Source: an uncultured Verrucomicrobia subdivision 3 bacterium (GTDB lineage Bacteria > Verrucomicrobiota > Verrucomicrobiia > Limisphaerales > UBA11358). From it: 9,999 nucleotides of DNA. Under the pieces are notes generated by a model, which ran no database searches, was not told where the DNA came from, and saw nothing but the letters and a program-made list of their open reading frames with translations. Every line of letters begins with the position of its first letter. Position 1 is the first letter of the stretch. Both the position numbers and the translations under genes were made by a program. The DNA is taken from NCBI GenBank assembly GCA_903861445.1, contig CAIOUK010000214.1, positions 1 through 9,999 on the forward strand, written 5' to 3'. This document shows positions 1 to 6,900 of the stretch, piece by piece.

Positions 1-32
1 GGCGCCGAGACATCCTCACGGGCATCAATCAT
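1..32 (-). CDS. 5' end of a gene leaving the window, product unknown
   Basis: An ATG on the minus strand (positions 32-30) opens a reading frame that runs off the left edge after ten full codons (MIDAREDVSA). The start is supported by GGAG at 42-39, six bases before the ATG, the best Shine-Dalgarno match of any start in the window. A candidate promoter lies just upstream at 51-78. Too little protein is present to name a family. The gene is transcribed in the same direction as der, which ends 284 bp upstream. Confidence 0.5.
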   Translation of the reverse strand, partial: MIDAREDVSA

Positions 33-50
33 GGTAATCTCCGGGTTAAT

Positions 51-78
51 TTTTTAGAACTTATCCGGAAAGTTTCAA
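51..78 (-). promoter_or_regulatory. Candidate sigma70-type promoter for the left-edge gene
   Basis: On the minus strand TTGAAA (78-73) and TAAAAA (56-51) are separated by 16 bp. They resemble -35 and -10 boxes (5/6 and 4/6 matches to the E. coli consensus). The predicted transcript would begin near 44 and give a leader of about 12 nt carrying the GGAG. Pattern match only. Confidence 0.35.
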
Positions 79-315
79 GCGAGACAGAAACAAACCGGGA
101 CACAAAAACCGTCAATTTCGCAGAAAAACGGGTTTTCCCTTAAAATTGAAGCTCCCCTACTAATTGGGGAACGGACGCCATCATGCTACCACCGGTTGTA
201 GGTTTCAAGAAAATTTTACAAAAAAGTTACGCAAACGATATTCACAAATGAAATCAAGGTAATCGTCGCGACTGCATTGGAAAATCGCAACTTGTTCACC
301 AGCGGAGAACAAATT
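79..315. other. Non-coding spacer after der
   Basis: I see no convincing gene here. The open frames crossing this stretch are extensions of shadows of der. It contains a 16-bp near palindrome at 186-201 (CTACCACCGGTTGTAG, matching its own complement at 14 of 16 positions) and a small TCCCC/GGGGA stem at 153-170. Neither is followed by a T tract on the minus strand, so no clear intrinsic terminator for der could be identified. Confidence 0.5.
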
Positions 316-2067
316 TTAGCGCCGGCCTTTGGCGCGATTGCTGCCACGCGGATGCGCTTTTTTGCCGCGATTTTCACCGCGATTTTTGGGAAAAGCCGGT
401 TTGGCTCCGCCCGCCGAACGCACAAATGGTTTTTCACCCGGCTTGACCGTTGGCCGCACGAAGGGTGTGCGCCCCGGTTTTCCGCCCGATTTTCCGCCCG
501 GTTTGCCCGTCGGTCGGATATAAGTTCGCTGGCCAAATTTGCCCGGTGCGGTTTCGGTCTTCAGGAATTTTCGTTTGGGCGCGACGCTTTTCGGGCGCGC
601 CTTCGGCACCAGCACAATCGGACAACCCTCGTAGCCAAACTTGGCGCGCAATTCGTTCGCGAGATTTTTTTTGTATTGGTCGGAAAACAGTTCGTCGCGG
701 TTCACGAACAACAGAAACGTCGGCGGCGCCTGCCGCACCTGCGTGGCGTAAAAAAATTTCAGCCGGTGGCCGGCGGCGCTGACCGGCTGGCGGCGCTCCA
801 CGGCGTCATTGATGGTGCGGTTCAAAATCGCCGTGGGAATTTTCTGCTGCAACTGCGCCGCGACGTAGCGCACGGCTTCGAGCAGCCGGTCCAGATGAAA
901 ACCCGTCGTGGCCGAGGTAAAAATCACCGGTGCGTAATCGAGAAAAAACAATTTATCCTGCACCCACGAACCGAACTCGCTCAACGTCGTCAGCTTTTTC
1001 GCCTGGCCTTCGGTGCGCTTCTTCAGTTCGCGCGACTGGATTTCATCTTCGCGCGCTTTGCGGATTTCGGCGGCGAATAAATCCCATTTGTTGATGACGA
1101 GAATGCACGCGCGGCGCTGCTCGACGATGGTGTCGGCGATTTTTTTATCCTGCTCGGTGACGCCCACTTCGGCGTCAATCACCAGCACCGCGATGTCGCA
1201 GCGGGCGATGGATTCCTGCGCGCGTTGCACGCTGAAAAATTCCACCGAGTCGTCCACCTGCCGCGCTTTTCTCATGCCAGCGGTATCAATCAAAATATAT
1301 TTTGACCGCACGCCTTCGGTCTCCACCTCGAACGGCACATCCACGGAATCGCGCGTCGTTCCGGCAATGGGCGAAACAATGACGCGCGTGGAATTGGTGA
1401 GCGCGTTAATGATGGACGACTTGCCGACATTCGGTCGGCCGACGATGGCGAGTTTCAAAGGTGACGGGTGACGGGTGACGGGTGACGGGATTTCCCCTTC
1501 GGCAGTCGCAGAGTTTTCCGTGTCACTCGCCACTTGTCCCTCGTCACTCGCCACGGGCATTGCCGGCAAAAACGCCGCCGCCGCGTTCATCAAACTTTCA
1601 ATGCCTTCGCCGTGGATGGCGCTGACGGGGAAAACTTTCTCGAAACCGAGCCGGGCAAATTCCAGCGCCGATTCTTCCAGCCGGTGCGTATCCACCTTGT
1701 TGACCGCGACCAAAACCGGCTTGCCGCTCTTGCGCAGGCGTTGCGCCACTTCACGGTCGAGCGGCACGATGCCTTCCTGCACATTGACCACGAGAATGAT
1801 GCAGTCCGCCGATTCAATCGCCAAATCAACCTGCTCGACGGCGGCTTTGATGATCACGTCGTTGGATTTTTCACCGCGCAGCAGGCCGATGCCGCCGGTG
1901 TCCACGAGCGAGTATGGCCGGCCTTTCCATTCGGCCTCCACGCTCACGCGGTCGCGCGTGACGCCCGGTTGGTCGTGCACAATCGCGATGCGTTTTTTGA
2001 CGATGCGATTGAACAGCGCGGATTTGCCCACATTGGGGCGACCGACGATGGCGATGAGTCCTGACAT
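316..2067 (-). CDS. der: Ribosome biogenesis GTPase Der (EngA), with extended linker and basic C-terminal tail
   Basis: Der is an essential double GTPase that binds the 50S precursor and assists its maturation in the cytoplasm. Both G domains are intact. Domain 1 has GRPNVGKS (9-16), DTGG (56-59), NKVD (123-126) and SAIHG (149-153). Domain 2 has GRPNVGKS (210-217), DTAG (261-264), NKWD (326-329) and SATTG (385-389). A KH-like domain ends near PIVLVPKARPKS (483-494). The protein is 583 residues, against roughly 440-490 for typical Der. The extra length comes from a repeat-encoded linker (about 172-204), an insert after NKWD (about 334-372) and a K/R/G/P-rich tail (about 491-583). I chose the ATG at 2067 because MSGLIAIVGRPNVGKS matches the family N-terminus; the frame opens 13 codons earlier at 2106 with no family match. 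No clear Shine-Dalgarno is present. Confidence 0.96.
   Translation of the reverse strand: MSGLIAIVGRPNVGKSALFNRIVKKRIAIVHDQPGVTRDRVSVEAEWKGRPYSLVDTGGIGLLRGEKSNDVIIKAAVEQVDLAIESADCIILVVNVQEGIVPLDREVAQRLRKSGKPVLVAVNKVDTHRLEESALEFARLGFEKVFPVSAIHGEGIESLMNAAAAFLPAMPVASDEGQVASDTENSATAEGEIPSPVTRHPSPLKLAIVGRPNVGKSSIINALTNSTRVIVSPIAGTTRDSVDVPFEVETEGVRSKYILIDTAGMRKARQVDDSVEFFSVQRAQESIARCDIAVLVIDAEVGVTEQDKKIADTIVEQRRACILVINKWDLFAAEIRKAREDEIQSRELKKRTEGQAKKLTTLSEFGSWVQDKLFFLDYAPVIFTSATTGFHLDRLLEAVRYVAAQLQQKIPTAILNRTINDAVERRQPVSAAGHRLKFFYATQVRQAPPTFLLFVNRDELFSDQYKKNLANELRAKFGYEGCPIVLVPKARPKSVAPKRKFLKTETAPGKFGQRTYIRPTGKPGGKSGGKPGRTPFVRPTVKPGEKPFVRSAGGAKPAFPKNRGENRGKKAHPRGSNRAKGRR
1462..1489. repeat. Four perfect tandem copies of the heptamer TGACGGG
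   Basis: Four uninterrupted 7-bp units lie inside der, in the segment coding the linker between the two GTPase domains. Seven is not a multiple of three, so the units are read in shifting frames and give PSPVTRHPSP. Similar heptamer strings occur dispersed in some Verrucomicrobia genomes as far as I recall; membership of such a family is an inference. Confidence 0.85.
1523..1557. repeat. Five degenerate heptamers of opposite sense (TCACTCG type)
   Basis: Units TCACTCG, CCACTTG, TCCCTCG, TCACTCG and CCACGGG follow one another with a period of 7. They lie 33 bp from the TGACGGG array and contain the complementary core (TCAC against GTGA). Together the two arrays form an imperfect inverted arrangement within the der linker, where they code for the repeated VASD-type residues. 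Confidence 0.65.
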
Positions 2068-2083
2068 GATGACAGCTTGCGCG

Positions 2084-2089
2084 ATTCTA
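2084..2089 (-). promoter_or_regulatory. Possible -10 box for der
   Basis: TAGAAT on the minus strand (5/6 to TATAAT) would place transcription initiation near 2077 and give a leader of about 10 nt before the ATG at 2067. No good -35 box is found at 16-18 bp, so this is weak. If correct, it would exclude the longer start at 2106. Confidence 0.22.
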
Positions 2090-2133
2090 CTGCTGACGGA
2101 AATCAAAATAAAACCGAGACAAGGCTTCGTATG

Positions 2134-2457
2134 TTAAATTGGCAGACAGAATGCGTTAAACAAAAGTGCTATCAACGACACTATAATTCCAATTTTAACC
2201 AGTAAGTTTTGATGGAAATATTTCCGAATTATCAAACCAATCACAATTCCAGCCAAAGCTAAACCAGATGCAGCTATATCTATGAGATGTCCAAATTCTC
2301 TAGTATTTATCGGCATGATTATGTTTATTTCTTTTTTCCGCAGATAAAATTCAGGAGCAATAACAGAAAGCAAAAGACTCAAGACACCACAAAGAATCGG
2401 GATATATATTTTTAGCTTCATGGATTCGGCTTGTTTTAAATTGTCTATTCTCAACAT
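2134..2457 (-). CDS. Small membrane protein of unknown function in an AT-rich island
   Basis: I do not recognise this protein of about 107 residues. Hydrophobicity suggests three membrane segments: about 15-35 (IYIPILCGVLSLLLSVIA), about 62-81 (IDIAASGLALAGIVIGLII) and about 87-105 (VKIGIIVSLIALLFNAF), joined by short charged loops. A GTG directly precedes the chosen ATG at 2457, and a third possible start (MKLKIYIP) lies at 2421. AAGAAG about 11 bases before the ATG is a weak ribosome site. By my count GC is about 33% over 2161-2460, against about 65% in a sample of the glycosyltransferase gene next door, and codons are correspondingly A/T-ending. This may indicate acquisition from elsewhere, or a spurious ORF in AT-rich DNA. 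It is followed in the same direction by der, 66 bp away. Confidence 0.5.
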   Translation of the reverse strand: MLRIDNLKQAESMKLKIYIPILCGVLSLLLSVIAPEFYLRKKEINIIMPINTREFGHLIDIAASGLALAGIVIGLIIRKYFHQNLLVKIGIIVSLIALLFNAFCLPI

Positions 2458-2541
2458 CACACATCAAGCTTCTTTTCCAGCATCACCTTTACTTGTGCTG
2501 AATAACAAATACCTACGAGAAAGCCAAAACGAACTGTCCGC

Positions 2542-2570
2542 TTGTTTTCAGGCCGGATTTTTCTGACAAT
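2542..2570 (+). promoter_or_regulatory. Candidate promoter for the GT2 glycosyltransferase
   Basis: TTGTTT (2542-2547) and GACAAT (2565-2570) are spaced by 17 bp, each matching 4/6 of the sigma70 consensus. Initiation would fall near 2577, only a few bases before the ATG at 2582, implying a very short leader. No Shine-Dalgarno is visible before that ATG. Confidence 0.28.
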
Positions 2571-2581
2571 CTGCGCGCCGC

Positions 2582-3313
2582 ATGAACCAGACGTTGATCA
2601 TCGTGCCAACTTACAATGAACGGGAAAACCTCCCGCGCATGGTGGTGAAGCTGTTGTCGCTGCCGGCCGCCGTGGACGTGCTGGTGGTGGATGACAATTC
2701 GCCCGACGGCACCGGCAAAATTGCCGATGAACTCGCCGCGCAGCATCCGCAAATCCACGTCCTGCATCGCACGGAGAAAAACGGTTTGGGCCGCGCCTAC
2801 CTCGCCGGTTTCCAGTGGGCGCTGGGGAAAAATTATGAATTCATCTTCGAGATGGACTGCGATTTTTCACACGACCCGGACGAGATTCCGAATTTTCTCA
2901 AGGCCGCGCAAAACGCCGACCTCGTGCTGGGCTCGCGTTACGAAGGCGGTATTCGCGTCATCAACTGGCCGTTGAAACGGCTGATGTTGAGCCGGTTTGC
3001 GGGCAAGTTTGTCAAGATCGTTACCGGTATGCCGTTCAGCGACCCGACGGGCGGCTATAAATGTTTCCGCCGCCGCGCGCTTCAGGCACTCAACTTGGAC
3101 AAAATCCATTCCAATGGCTACGGCTTCCAGATTGAACTGACGAACAAGTTGTGGCGGCAGGGATTCACGGTGGTGGAAGTGCCGATCACCTTCACCGAGC
3201 GCACGCAAGGCCACTCCAAAATGGCCGGCGGCATCATCAACGAGGCCTTCTGGCTCGTCTGGCGACTGTGGTTGCAAAACGGCTTGCGCCGCTGGCCGCG
3301 CCGGAAAAAATAA
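2582..3313 (+). CDS. Polyprenol-phosphate mannosyltransferase-like GT2 glycosyltransferase
   Basis: This 243-residue protein resembles dolichol/polyprenol monophosphomannose synthases, which move a sugar from a nucleotide donor (GDP-mannose in characterised members) to a polyprenyl phosphate on the inner face of the membrane. Visible family marks are IIVPTYNERENL (6-17), VVDDNSPDGTG (35-45), MDCDFSHDP with the DxD-type pair D92/D94 (91-99), GSRYEGG (117-123), DPTGGYKCF (154-162), GYGFQIE (179-185) and VPITFTERTQGHSKM (200-214). The length matches the short single-domain class, and there is no C-terminal GtrA-like membrane domain. The GT-C-type membrane protein at 8248-9798 could in principle use lipid-linked sugars of this kind, but the genes are far apart. 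The stop codon abuts that of convergent galK. Sugar specificity cannot be read from sequence. Confidence 0.9.
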   Translation: MNQTLIIVPTYNERENLPRMVVKLLSLPAAVDVLVVDDNSPDGTGKIADELAAQHPQIHVLHRTEKNGLGRAYLAGFQWALGKNYEFIFEMDCDFSHDPDEIPNFLKAAQNADLVLGSRYEGGIRVINWPLKRLMLSRFAGKFVKIVTGMPFSDPTGGYKCFRRRALQALNLDKIHSNGYGFQIELTNKLWRQGFTVVEVPITFTERTQGHSKMAGGIINEAFWLVWRLWLQNGLRRWPRRKK

Positions 3314-4486
3314 TCAGCTTTTGATAATCGTCGCGCCGGCGGCGGGTCGGGAACTGAAAATGGTGGCTTCGATGCCCGTCTTGGCTTTGTAGTCAGAAGC
3401 AATTTTCTTCGAGATGGATTCCACGGCATCAGCTTTCACCAACGCCACGCAGCAGCCGCCAAAGCCGCCGCCGGTCATGCGGCAGCCATAAACGCCGCCT
3501 TTGTAGCCGATGTCTTCGGCGATTTCCACGACGGCGTCAAGTTCCGGACAGCTCACTTCGTAGTCATCACGCAGCGCATAGTGGCTGGCATACATGAACT
3601 GCCCGACGGTCGGCCAGTTGCTCTGGCGGATGCCTTCGGCGGCGTGCAGCGTGCGTTCGATTTCGCCGATGACATGGCGGGCGCGGCGGAAAACGACTTC
3701 GCTCAATTTGGCTTTGCCCCGTTCAAGCTGGTCAGCGGTGACATCGCGCAACGATTTCACGCCGAGCTTGGCGGCGGCTTCCTCGCACTGCGCGCGGCGT
3801 TCAGCATATTCGCCACCGGACAATTCGTGCTTCACATTCGTGTTGATGATGAGCAGCGCGACCGACGGATCGCTCATCGGCACGAGTTCCGTTTTGCGCG
3901 TGCGACAGTCGAGTAGTAGTAAATGACCTTCGCGACCAAGCGCGGAGATGAATTGATCCATGATGCCGCAAGGCACGCCGGCAAAATCGTGTTCGGCCTT
4001 TTGCGCAAGCAACGCTTTTTCCTCCGCATCAATGGCCTTGCCGGTGACGGCTTCGATGAGCGTGGCGGTGCAGACTTCCAGCGCCGCGCTGCTGCTCAAA
4101 CCGCTGCCCAGCGGCACGGTGGAATGCACCAACACGTCCAGGCCGCCGGGATTGACGCCGCGCGCCTGAAAGCCGGCGAACACGCCGCGCGGATAATTGC
4201 CCCACTTGGGCGGGGCGGGCTTGATGGTCTGCGCCAAATCAAGCGTCGCCGTGTCCGGTTGCGAAGTGCTGCGCAAGGTGACGATGCCCGCACCATCCGG
4301 ACGTTTGTCCGCCGCCATGACCGTGTAAAACTCAATGGCCATCGGGAGAACAAAGCCGTCGTTGTAATCGGTATGTTCGCCGATGACATTGACGCGGCCC
4401 GGCGCGGCGGCGATCCAGCGCGGCGCGCGACCGTAGTTTTTTTGAAATTCGGCGGCGATGTGGGCGGCGAGTTCTTTTAGATTCAT
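3314..4486 (-). CDS. galK: Galactokinase
   Basis: GalK phosphorylates D-galactose with ATP to galactose 1-phosphate, the entry to the Leloir pathway in the cytoplasm. The 390 residues fit the family length. The galactokinase signature GRVNVIGEHTDYNDG is at 30-44, the GHMP ATP-binding motif PLGSGLSSSAALEV at 125-138, CGIMDQFIS with the likely catalytic aspartate D177 at 173-181, and the C-terminal GHMP motif GCRMTGGGFGGCC at 334-346. The ATG at 4486 gives the conserved N-terminal layout. No Shine-Dalgarno is visible; the leader ends AAATTT before the ATG, as in the gene upstream. Only about 20 nt separate the ATG from a strong terminator at 4506-4539, so transcription probably starts close to or within that hairpin. 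The stop touches the stop of the convergent glycosyltransferase with no spacer. Confidence 0.96.
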   Translation of the reverse strand: MNLKELAAHIAAEFQKNYGRAPRWIAAAPGRVNVIGEHTDYNDGFVLPMAIEFYTVMAADKRPDGAGIVTLRSTSQPDTATLDLAQTIKPAPPKWGNYPRGVFAGFQARGVNPGGLDVLVHSTVPLGSGLSSSAALEVCTATLIEAVTGKAIDAEEKALLAQKAEHDFAGVPCGIMDQFISALGREGHLLLLDCRTRKTELVPMSDPSVALLIINTNVKHELSGGEYAERRAQCEEAAAKLGVKSLRDVTADQLERGKAKLSEVVFRRARHVIGEIERTLHAAEGIRQSNWPTVGQFMYASHYALRDDYEVSCPELDAVVEIAEDIGYKGGVYGCRMTGGGFGGCCVALVKADAVESISKKIASDYKAKTGIEATIFSSRPAAGATIIKS

Positions 4487-4505
4487 AAATTTCAGGTCGA
4501 AGCAT

Positions 4506-4539
4506 AAAAAAGGCGGCGGCCAACGGCCAGCCGCCTTTT
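4506..4539 (-). terminator. Strong intrinsic terminator between small membrane gene and galK
   Basis: The arms AAAAGGCGGC (4508-4517) and GCCGCCTTTT (4530-4539) are perfectly complementary. They enclose a smaller GGCC-AAC-GGCC stem with one unpaired A. On the minus strand the helix is followed by six T residues (4511-4506), the standard layout for ending the transcript from 4767-4564. On the plus strand four T residues follow, so weak bidirectional action is possible. Confidence 0.85.
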
Positions 4540-4563
4540 GTCAATTTTTGTCCGCGCGCAAAC

Positions 4564-4767
4564 TTAGGCGGCGGGTGGCGTCTTGCCGCCCTTGGCCGCA
4601 CCGAGCAGCATCAGCACGCCAAACACCAACAGCACCGCGCCCCAGATGAGGTTGATGTTGATGCCGAGCGAGACAGATTCGGCGCCCTTGGCGAACCCGA
4701 ACACGGCGAGGAGCGCGCCGATGAGCGTGAACATGAGGCCAATCGGCCAGCGGATATCGAGTCCCAT
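4564..4767 (-). CDS. Small two-helix membrane protein next to the symporter
   Basis: This 67-residue protein has two hydrophobic segments, about 9-26 (GLMFTLIGALLAVFGFAK) and about 38-57 (INLIWGAVLLVFGVLMLLG), separated by a short polar loop. It ends in a small basic tail, GGKTPPAA. I do not recognise a named family. It starts 42 bp after the symporter stop on the same strand and is closed by the terminator at 4506-4539, so it is most simply the second and last gene of a symporter operon. A role as an accessory subunit or stability factor for the transporter is only a guess from position. The leader shows AAATTT before the ATG and no Shine-Dalgarno. Confidence 0.8.
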   Translation of the reverse strand: MGLDIRWPIGLMFTLIGALLAVFGFAKGAESVSLGININLIWGAVLLVFGVLMLLGAAKGGKTPPAA

Positions 4768-4809
4768 AAATTTATTTGGTTAAGTTTGGATTTCGGTTTG
4801 CGGTTTGGT

Positions 4810-6771
4810 TCACCAGAAAATGAGGTTCAGAATGACGCAGACAATCAGCAGCACGATGCCGACGACGGCGGGGCGCTGATACACCGGAATATCGTTGTCC
4901 ACGATTTTCGGCGTGAGCGAATAGACGAGGCCTTTCAGGTCGGCGTCGGTTTTCTGCGACTTGGTGGCGAGCGAAATGACCGCCGTGAAGGTGAAGCAGG
5001 CGATGAACGCAAACGCCGCGAGCCAGAAGTTCTGCGCCATCTCGCTGGGGAAAACCTGCACGACGTGAATGTATCCGCCTTTTGCAATATTGATGATGTG
5101 GCCGGTGGCGTCGAGATTGCCTGGAGTTGTCGTCAAGGCATGGAAAATTGCCGAGCTGCAAATACCACCAAACAAACCAATGACAGCACCCGTGCCGGTG
5201 GCACGTTTCCAGAACATACCGAGCAGGAACGTCGCAAACAGCGGCGCATTCACAAAGCCAAACACAAGCTGGATGACATCCATGCAATTATTGAACATGG
5301 ATGCGAAATAGGCCGCGCCAATGCTTAACAGAATGCCGATAACCGTAATCACTTTGCCGGTCACAAAATAATGGTGGTCGCTCTTGCCCTTCGCAAAATA
5401 CGCCTGATACAAATCATAGGTGAAAACAGTGTTGAACGCCGTGACGTTGCCGGCCATGCCGGACATGAAGCTCGCCAGCAACGCAGTGAGCGCGAGGCCA
5501 AGGAGACCGGGCGGACAATATTTTTTGACGAGCGAGAGAATGACGCCGTCGTAATCATTTTCCGCGATGCTGTTGTAAATGCCCTGCTTGATCTGCTCGT
5601 CGGTCAGCTTGCTCTTCGCGTTCGCCGCGATCAGGCTGGCGATTTTGCCGCTGTCAATGTTCTTGCCCACCGCGTCATGCACCGCCGTCACGGCGGCCGC
5701 CGGCATGGCGGCATTCACATTCTTGACGGCGGCCACGGCCTTGGCATAGGCCGCCTCGGAAACAATGGCCGGCGGAATGCGGTAACCCTTGTCCGGCATC
5801 GTGCAAAGGGCAGCGGCAATCATACCGGGAACGATGACAAGGAACGGGAAAAACATTTTCGGCACGGCGGCGACGAGCGGCGTGTTGCGCGCGGCGGTCA
5901 TATTTTTCGCAGCCATCGCGCGTTGGACGACGAGGAAATTCGTGCACCAGTAGCCGAAGCTCAGCACGAAGCCGAGACCGAAGATCATCGCGAACCAATC
6001 CACGCCCATCGGGTTATGCGTCGAACCAGCAAGCACCGGCTGCCACGCGCTTGTCCAGGCGTTCGGCACGTAGGTCGTGCCGGCGTCCTTGAGATACAGC
6101 GCGGCGGGATTCGTCGCGACGGTTTGCAGCGACGTGGTCATCGAATGCCAGCCGCCCACATCCTTCAGACCGAGATAAACAACCGGCGCGAAACCGAGGA
6201 CAATCATGAAAAACTGCAATACTTCCGTGTAAATGGCCGAGGTGAGGCCGCCTTTCAAAACGTAGAGCAAAACCACGCCGGAGCAAACCCACAGCGCGAC
6301 GTTGTAATCCCAACCCAGCAGCGAATGCAGCAGCTTCGCCAACGCATTCATCGAAATGCCGGAGGCAAAAATCGTCATCACCGCGAAGGCCACCGAGTTT
6401 AGCGCGCGGACGCGTTCGTCGAAACGCATCTTCAAATATTCCGGCACCGAGCGCGCCTTGGAACCGTAATAAAACGGCATCATGAACACCGCCAGAAAGA
6501 CCATCGCCGGAATCGCGCCCACCCAGTAAAAATGCGCGGTGCTGATGCCGTATTTCGCGCCGCTCGCGGCCATGCCAACGAGTTCGAGCGCGCCGAGATT
6601 GGCGGAAATAAACGCCAGGCCGGTCACCCATGTCGGAATCGAGCGCGCGGACGTGAGAAAGTCCGACGACGTTTTCATGTAACGCGCCAGCGTCCAACCG
6701 ATACCGATGACAAAAGCGACGTAGGCGATGAGAATGGTGTAATCAATCCACTGGAGTTGGATGGCTTGCAT
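4810..6771 (-). CDS. Sodium/solute symporter, SSS (SLC5) family
   Basis: This is a polytopic inner-membrane carrier that couples Na+ entry to solute uptake. Family marks include FISANLGALELVGMAASGAK (54-73), the SVPEYLKMRFDERVRALNS stretch (108-126), KGGLTSAIYTEVLQ (173-186), and LLASFMSGMAGNVTAFNT (431-448), which corresponds to the region of the second Na+ site in the Vibrio galactose symporter. The protein is 653 residues, longer than compact family members of about 500-550. Much of the excess is a soluble Ala/Lys-rich loop at about 325-407, between IVPGMIAAALC and YDGVILSLVKKYCPPGLLG. The substrate is unknown; nearby galK makes a hexose plausible, but the Gln of the Vibrio ISAN..AEQ sugar-site motif appears to be replaced here by Glu63 (alignment from memory). 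The ATG at 6771 is preceded by CATCACCT, not a clear Shine-Dalgarno. A promoter candidate sits at 6787-6815. Confidence 0.93.
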   Translation of the reverse strand: MQAIQLQWIDYTILIAYVAFVIGIGWTLARYMKTSSDFLTSARSIPTWVTGLAFISANLGALELVGMAASGAKYGISTAHFYWVGAIPAMVFLAVFMMPFYYGSKARSVPEYLKMRFDERVRALNSVAFAVMTIFASGISMNALAKLLHSLLGWDYNVALWVCSGVVLLYVLKGGLTSAIYTEVLQFFMIVLGFAPVVYLGLKDVGGWHSMTTSLQTVATNPAALYLKDAGTTYVPNAWTSAWQPVLAGSTHNPMGVDWFAMIFGLGFVLSFGYWCTNFLVVQRAMAAKNMTAARNTPLVAAVPKMFFPFLVIVPGMIAAALCTMPDKGYRIPPAIVSEAAYAKAVAAVKNVNAAMPAAAVTAVHDAVGKNIDSGKIASLIAANAKSKLTDEQIKQGIYNSIAENDYDGVILSLVKKYCPPGLLGLALTALLASFMSGMAGNVTAFNTVFTYDLYQAYFAKGKSDHHYFVTGKVITVIGILLSIGAAYFASMFNNCMDVIQLVFGFVNAPLFATFLLGMFWKRATGTGAVIGLFGGICSSAIFHALTTTPGNLDATGHIINIAKGGYIHVVQVFPSEMAQNFWLAAFAFIACFTFTAVISLATKSQKTDADLKGLVYSLTPKIVDNDIPVYQRPAVVGIVLLIVCVILNLIFW

Positions 6772-6786
6772 AGGTGATGGGCGATG

Positions 6787-6815
6787 GTTTTAACTTTTTT
6801 TAAGGGAGATGTCAA
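6787..6815 (-). promoter_or_regulatory. Candidate sigma70-type promoter for the symporter operon
   Basis: On the minus strand a perfect TTGACA (6815-6810) is followed after 17 bp by TAAAAC (6792-6787, 4/6). The spacer carries a run of seven A residues. Initiation would be near 6780, about nine bases before the symporter ATG, giving a very short leader. This is the best promoter-like pattern in the window. Confidence 0.5.
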
Positions 6816-6900
6816 TTTGTTAGCAGGCTGAAAAAATAAATTCAACGAACTGACAAAAAAACAACAGCCGGGGTTGAGCCTTGCATAATTCATTTGGGGC

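Noticed and set aside
153..170. Terminator for der formed by TCCCC/GGGGA
   Set aside because: Five-base-pair stem with no T tract directly after it on the minus strand.
277..1080. Long plus-strand ORF opposite der
   Set aside because: Arg/His/Phe-rich composition typical of the antisense frame of a GC-rich gene; der on the other strand has complete motifs.
2068..2106. Longer start of Der (13 extra residues, MISVSSRIAQAVI)
   Set aside because: The family N-terminus begins at MSGLIAIVGRPNVGKS, and a candidate -10 box lies inside the extension.
4768..4809. Possible regulatory repeat of TTTGGTT-like words between the symporter and the small gene
   Set aside because: Only 42 bp, the words are imperfect and AT/GT-biased, and no defined unit can be supported.
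5371..6402. 343-residue plus-strand ORF opposite the symporter
   Set aside because: His/Arg-rich translation with no domain; it is the antisense shadow of a well-supported transporter.
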